The notes under the pieces were generated by a model. It was not told the DNA's origin. It made no database searches and was given only the letters and a program-made list of their open reading frames with translations. Below are positions 60,775-64,000 of a DNA stretch of 64,000 bases, piece after piece (positions within the stretch are counted from its first letter, which is position 1; each line of letters starts with the position of its first letter). The stretch comes from Antedon mediterranea. Its lineage: Eukaryota > Echinodermata > Crinoidea > Comatulida > Antedonidae. The stretch is from contig NC_092676.1 of assembly GCF_964355755.1 (NCBI RefSeq), positions 19,388,288 through 19,452,287 of the forward strand. Reading direction: 5' to 3'. A program made the translations under genes and the position numbers.

Positions 60775-62515
60775 CTAATTTAGATTCATTGCTATCTGTG
60801 AAACATGGATCAAGCGAAGCATGTTAATAGTTTAAATATACCTGGCTACCAATTTATTCACAAAGATAGGAATGATAAAAGAGGAGGAATAGGTCTTTAT
60901 ATTTCCAACCCCCATTTAATTTAACGTGCGTCATGACCTATCTCAAAACATACTCAAATATTGAATCATTATTTATTTAAATTCAAACAAATAATAATAA
61001 AAATATAATTTGTGGAATAATTTATCGTCCTACAACTCAATGCTGTACATTATTTAATGATCAGTTTTCTCTTGTCTTACAAACAATTATTAATCTTATC
61101 TTAGATCTTACCTTATAGGTGACATGAATATTTACTTACTACACTACTCTGTGACCATGATACTCGGATACATAGATAATTTACTCTTAAACTTTTTTTA
61201 CCCACTTATTACCAAATTTAACGGAATCAATGTACCGCATGCTTCACTTGAATAAATCCCCCCCCCCAAAATTTTTTTTTTAAAGATTTCGAAAAAAAGT
61301 GGGTAATTTTGAAGTATCATAATAGTTAACTTTCACCAAAAATTAGTCACAAAAAATCATTTAACTGAAATAAAGACTTTTTTTGTTCAAAAATTAAGTT
61401 TTCGATCTAAACATAATGCAACGCGCTTCTTGTTTGGCTACTCTGTATGCATAATCATAAAACTTTCTCGCGATGTGTGAAAACACATTCTCAACCGTGA
61501 CGAGTTGTTTTTGGCTAGAATTTTCGACTGAAAGTGAATAATTTAATATTACTTTGATATGGCCAATTTAAATTTAGAATATTTTGACCTTCATTTTCTC
61601 CCAAATTTATGTTTAAACTAAATTTCTTCCAACAATTCTAAACTGTTATGCAAACAATGAGGACACAATGTCCAGTCACTAAATAAAGTGTATTGTTGAG
61701 CAGACAGATATAAGCATCATCACAAAGTTGAAAATTAAAACCCTATAACTGGTAAAGGTTAAAACATTGAAGGATAGACAAACGTTGTTAGATAAACCAA
61801 ACCAAGTTAAATGTAACACCATTAGGCTATTCATTCAAAAGTTTAAAAATATAGAGTATATAGGTGACTTAACTACAGCATACACTTTATTATGTTATAT
61901 GGTATAACTAAACATTCATGTAACTGACTCGATGAGATGAGAATAGTCTACGACATTTACACATAGGCCTACTATTATTTATTATCTATTGCAGTATTAA
62001 CAATCTAAATATTAAATATTTTTGACCTTTATACGAAACACACTGCTATATTTATGTATCAATATAAACATAATCTATTACCTGAATCATTTAATAACTT
62101 ATTTAGTACATCTGCCTCATTCCATAATTACTCAACTAGAAACAGGTCAAACTACTGTCCACAACTAAAACGCACCAAAGTCGGACAGCAATGTATTTCC
62201 TACCAAGGAACACATATTTGGAACAATTTAACAGACTATATAAAACAATCCCCCACTTTAAGTTTGTTTAAACAGAGATTAAAGCAATATTATAACAATA
62301 GAAATATTTAAGTTAAGTAAATCACATTATGTTATTTTGGTTTGTTCTTTTTGTTTGTACTAATTGTTTGATCTTTTTGTTAGGGTTACATGCTTAAAGC
62401 ACTTGTGCTTATTTTGTATCCCATTCCATTATCTTATTATTTGTATTGTATTTGTATATGTTTTTATTTTGATTATGGAATAAAAATGTCGATGAATTGA
62501 TTGAATTGAAAATAT
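60775..62515 (+). pseudogene. LINE remnant A (CR1/L2/Jockey-type), eroded
   Basis: Pieces in order: endonuclease-like fragments at 60.78-61.14 kb (AICETWIK; IPGYQFIHKDR; GGIGLYIS; IIYRPTTQ; GDMNI) in shifting frames; an inserted repeat at 61.26-61.60 kb; then the ORF2 C terminus at 61.99-62.31 kb (TAIFMYQYKHNLLPESF, STRNRSN, GTHIWNNL, SLFKQRLKQYY, stop 62309-62311). A 3' tail ends GAATTGATTGAATTGAA. The reverse transcriptase core is missing. Non-functional. Confidence 0.7.
61260..61600. repeat. Long-subfamily TGTATTGTCCC repeat inside LINE remnant A
   Basis: Shares AAAGATTTCGAAAAAA, GGGTAATTTTGAAGTATCAT, GCTACTCTGTATGCATAA and TTTGATATGGCCAATTTAAA with 37.5-38.0 kb, in the same orientation. 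The ends are degraded. Confidence 0.7.
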
Positions 62516-62809
62516 TTCATAGAAAAAACAAATAGGACAAGAAATTCATGCAACATCTAAACGTTAAGTGAATCGCCAATTTGCTAAATTTTAACTGTGT
62601 TTTACACATGATTCGTTAACTTTTTAAACCCGCAGTTGTTTTATTATATTCCTTAATGTTATCTGCGTTTTTTATATGAATTCAAAGTTTAACAAACGCC
62701 AACTTTCAATCCCGGTTTTTTTTATGTGGATGGACGTGTGTGTGTGTGTTTTTTTATAATATAAGGCCACTGAATTCTTAATTAAGTGCTATATTTAATC
62801 AATTCAGAA

Positions 62810-64000
62810 ATGATAGCCTTATCGGAAGTACTAAATTTTAAAGACCTCTTTCTCGCCACTATCAACGATTGTATCCCTAAAGTCAAAAGTAAAAAAGAAA
62901 CAGGCCAGCTTGGATAACTCAAGAAATGGTTACCATGGCTCGTAAAAAGAAACGAATGCTAAAAGAGGCTCATCGTCATCCTCATAACCCAAATAAGATG
63001 GACAAATATAGAAAGTTTAGTAATAAATTAAGAAACCTAACAAAAAAAGCTCATTTACAATATTAGGAAATTAAGTGTCGCCTGTGTAAATGGTGACTCC
63101 AAACGTTTTTTTAGTTATGTTAAGACAAGGCGTAAGACTGGACAAGTCAAAAACTTTGTTTTTAATGGTATACCCTTGGTTTCCGATATCGATGCGGTAA
63201 ATGAATTTTCCACATTCTTTGCGTCAAACTTTAACGAACCTAATCGTAATTTCAATGTTAACCATGAGATCTGTAATTGTGTTCACCCAGATATTGTTCC
63301 CCTTAATAACATTAATATTACTAAAAAAACTATTTTCGAGGCTCTATTGTCATTGAAACCCAACAAATCCCCTGAACCAGACGGGATTACACCTAAAATG
63401 TTATCCATGTCAGCTCCAATTATTGCCCCAGTGTTGTGCAAAATGTTTAACAAGTTCTTAACGGATGGCTTTGTACCAAAAGATTGGAAACTCGCGAATG
63501 TCACTCTTATTTTTAAGTCAGGTAATCGTAACGATGTTAATAATTATCGACTCATATCGCTATGTTCTATTATAGGTAAGGTTTTTGAACGTATTATAGC
63601 AGATAACATTCTTTTTCATCTTCAATTTTTTGGATTTATAAGTCCCACGCAACACGGGTTTTATCCAGGTAGATCGTGTATTACACAGGCCTCAGCGTTA
63701 TATCATGATTGGTCACAAACAATGGATGTTAGACAATCTCCTGTAATTGATGCAATATTCCTTGATTGGGAGAAGGCCTTTGACCGTGTTCCCCATGATT
63801 TAGTAATCAAGAAACTGCACAACATGGGAGTATGTGGATCTCTCCTAAAGTGTCTTCACTCCTTTCTCAGTGACAGATTCCAACGTGTTGTTCTTAATAA
63901 GGAGCATTCTGATTGGGATAGAGTGGGCTCGGGTGTTCCTCAGGGATCAGTGTTAGGCCCGCTTCTATTTAATCTCTTTGTTTTTGACCTACCTCTAAAT
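62810..64000 (+). pseudogene. LINE remnant B: reverse transcriptase ORF with frameshifts, running off the window
   Basis: The 5' part reads INDCIPKVKSKK, shifts frame near 62905 to RPAWITQEMVTMARKKKRML, meets TAG at about 63064 and shifts again near 63080. From there it is open to the window end with reverse transcriptase landmarks: LKPNKSPEPDGITPKML, DWKLANVTLIFKSG, NNYRLISLCSIIGKVFERII, motif A FLDWEKAFDRVPHD and motif B GVPQGSVLGPLLF. The catalytic YxDD lies beyond the window. CR1/L2/Jockey-type clade. Because of the breaks the copy is not functional. Confidence 0.88.

Overview
This is AT-rich animal nuclear DNA with multi-exon genes, GT-AG introns and many dispersed repeats. The gene content (farnesyl diphosphate synthase, DPH4, small IGFBP-domain proteins, apolipoprotein L-like proteins) and the repeat style suggest a marine invertebrate deuterostome, perhaps an echinoderm; the species cannot be fixed from sequence alone.

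Layout. 1-7.9 kb (+): the 3' half of a farnesyl diphosphate synthase gene, with a 3.7-kb minisatellite in one intron. 12.9-19.5 kb (-): a three-exon gene for a 108-aa secreted IGFBP-domain protein; a second, phase-compatible signal-peptide exon with its own TATA box lies at 24.07-24.23 kb. 24.6-28.1 kb: a deleted Gypsy-type LTR retrotransposon whose 598-bp LTRs look identical. 33.1-38.8 kb (+): a second secreted IGFBP-like gene (107 aa) with the same intron phases in the shared part. 41.8-43.6 kb (-): DPH4/DNAJC24, with HPD changed to YPD in its J domain. 44.2-48.5 and 50.6-53.8 kb (-): two tandem five-exon apolipoprotein L-like paralogues. 53.9-57.6 kb: a long inverted-repeat pair carrying DR1 nuclear-receptor-type sites. 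60-64 kb: a 360-bp TIR element with a 9-bp target duplication, and remains of two CR1/L2/Jockey-type LINEs.

The most unusual signal is the palindrome TAGGCCTA, seen about 35 times by eye where fewer than one is expected. In four independent comparisons of homologous sequences (two apolipoprotein L-like exons, one inverted-repeat element copy, one minisatellite unit) the copy with the motif differs at that point by exactly six extra bases, GGCCTA, placed after a TA. This looks like a recurrent insertion or excision footprint (TA-GGCC-TA). It has altered protein-coding sequence and apparently supplies one stop codon.

The genes do not form a shared pathway. The clear local relationships are the apolipoprotein L-like tandem duplication and the pair of IGFBP-like genes.
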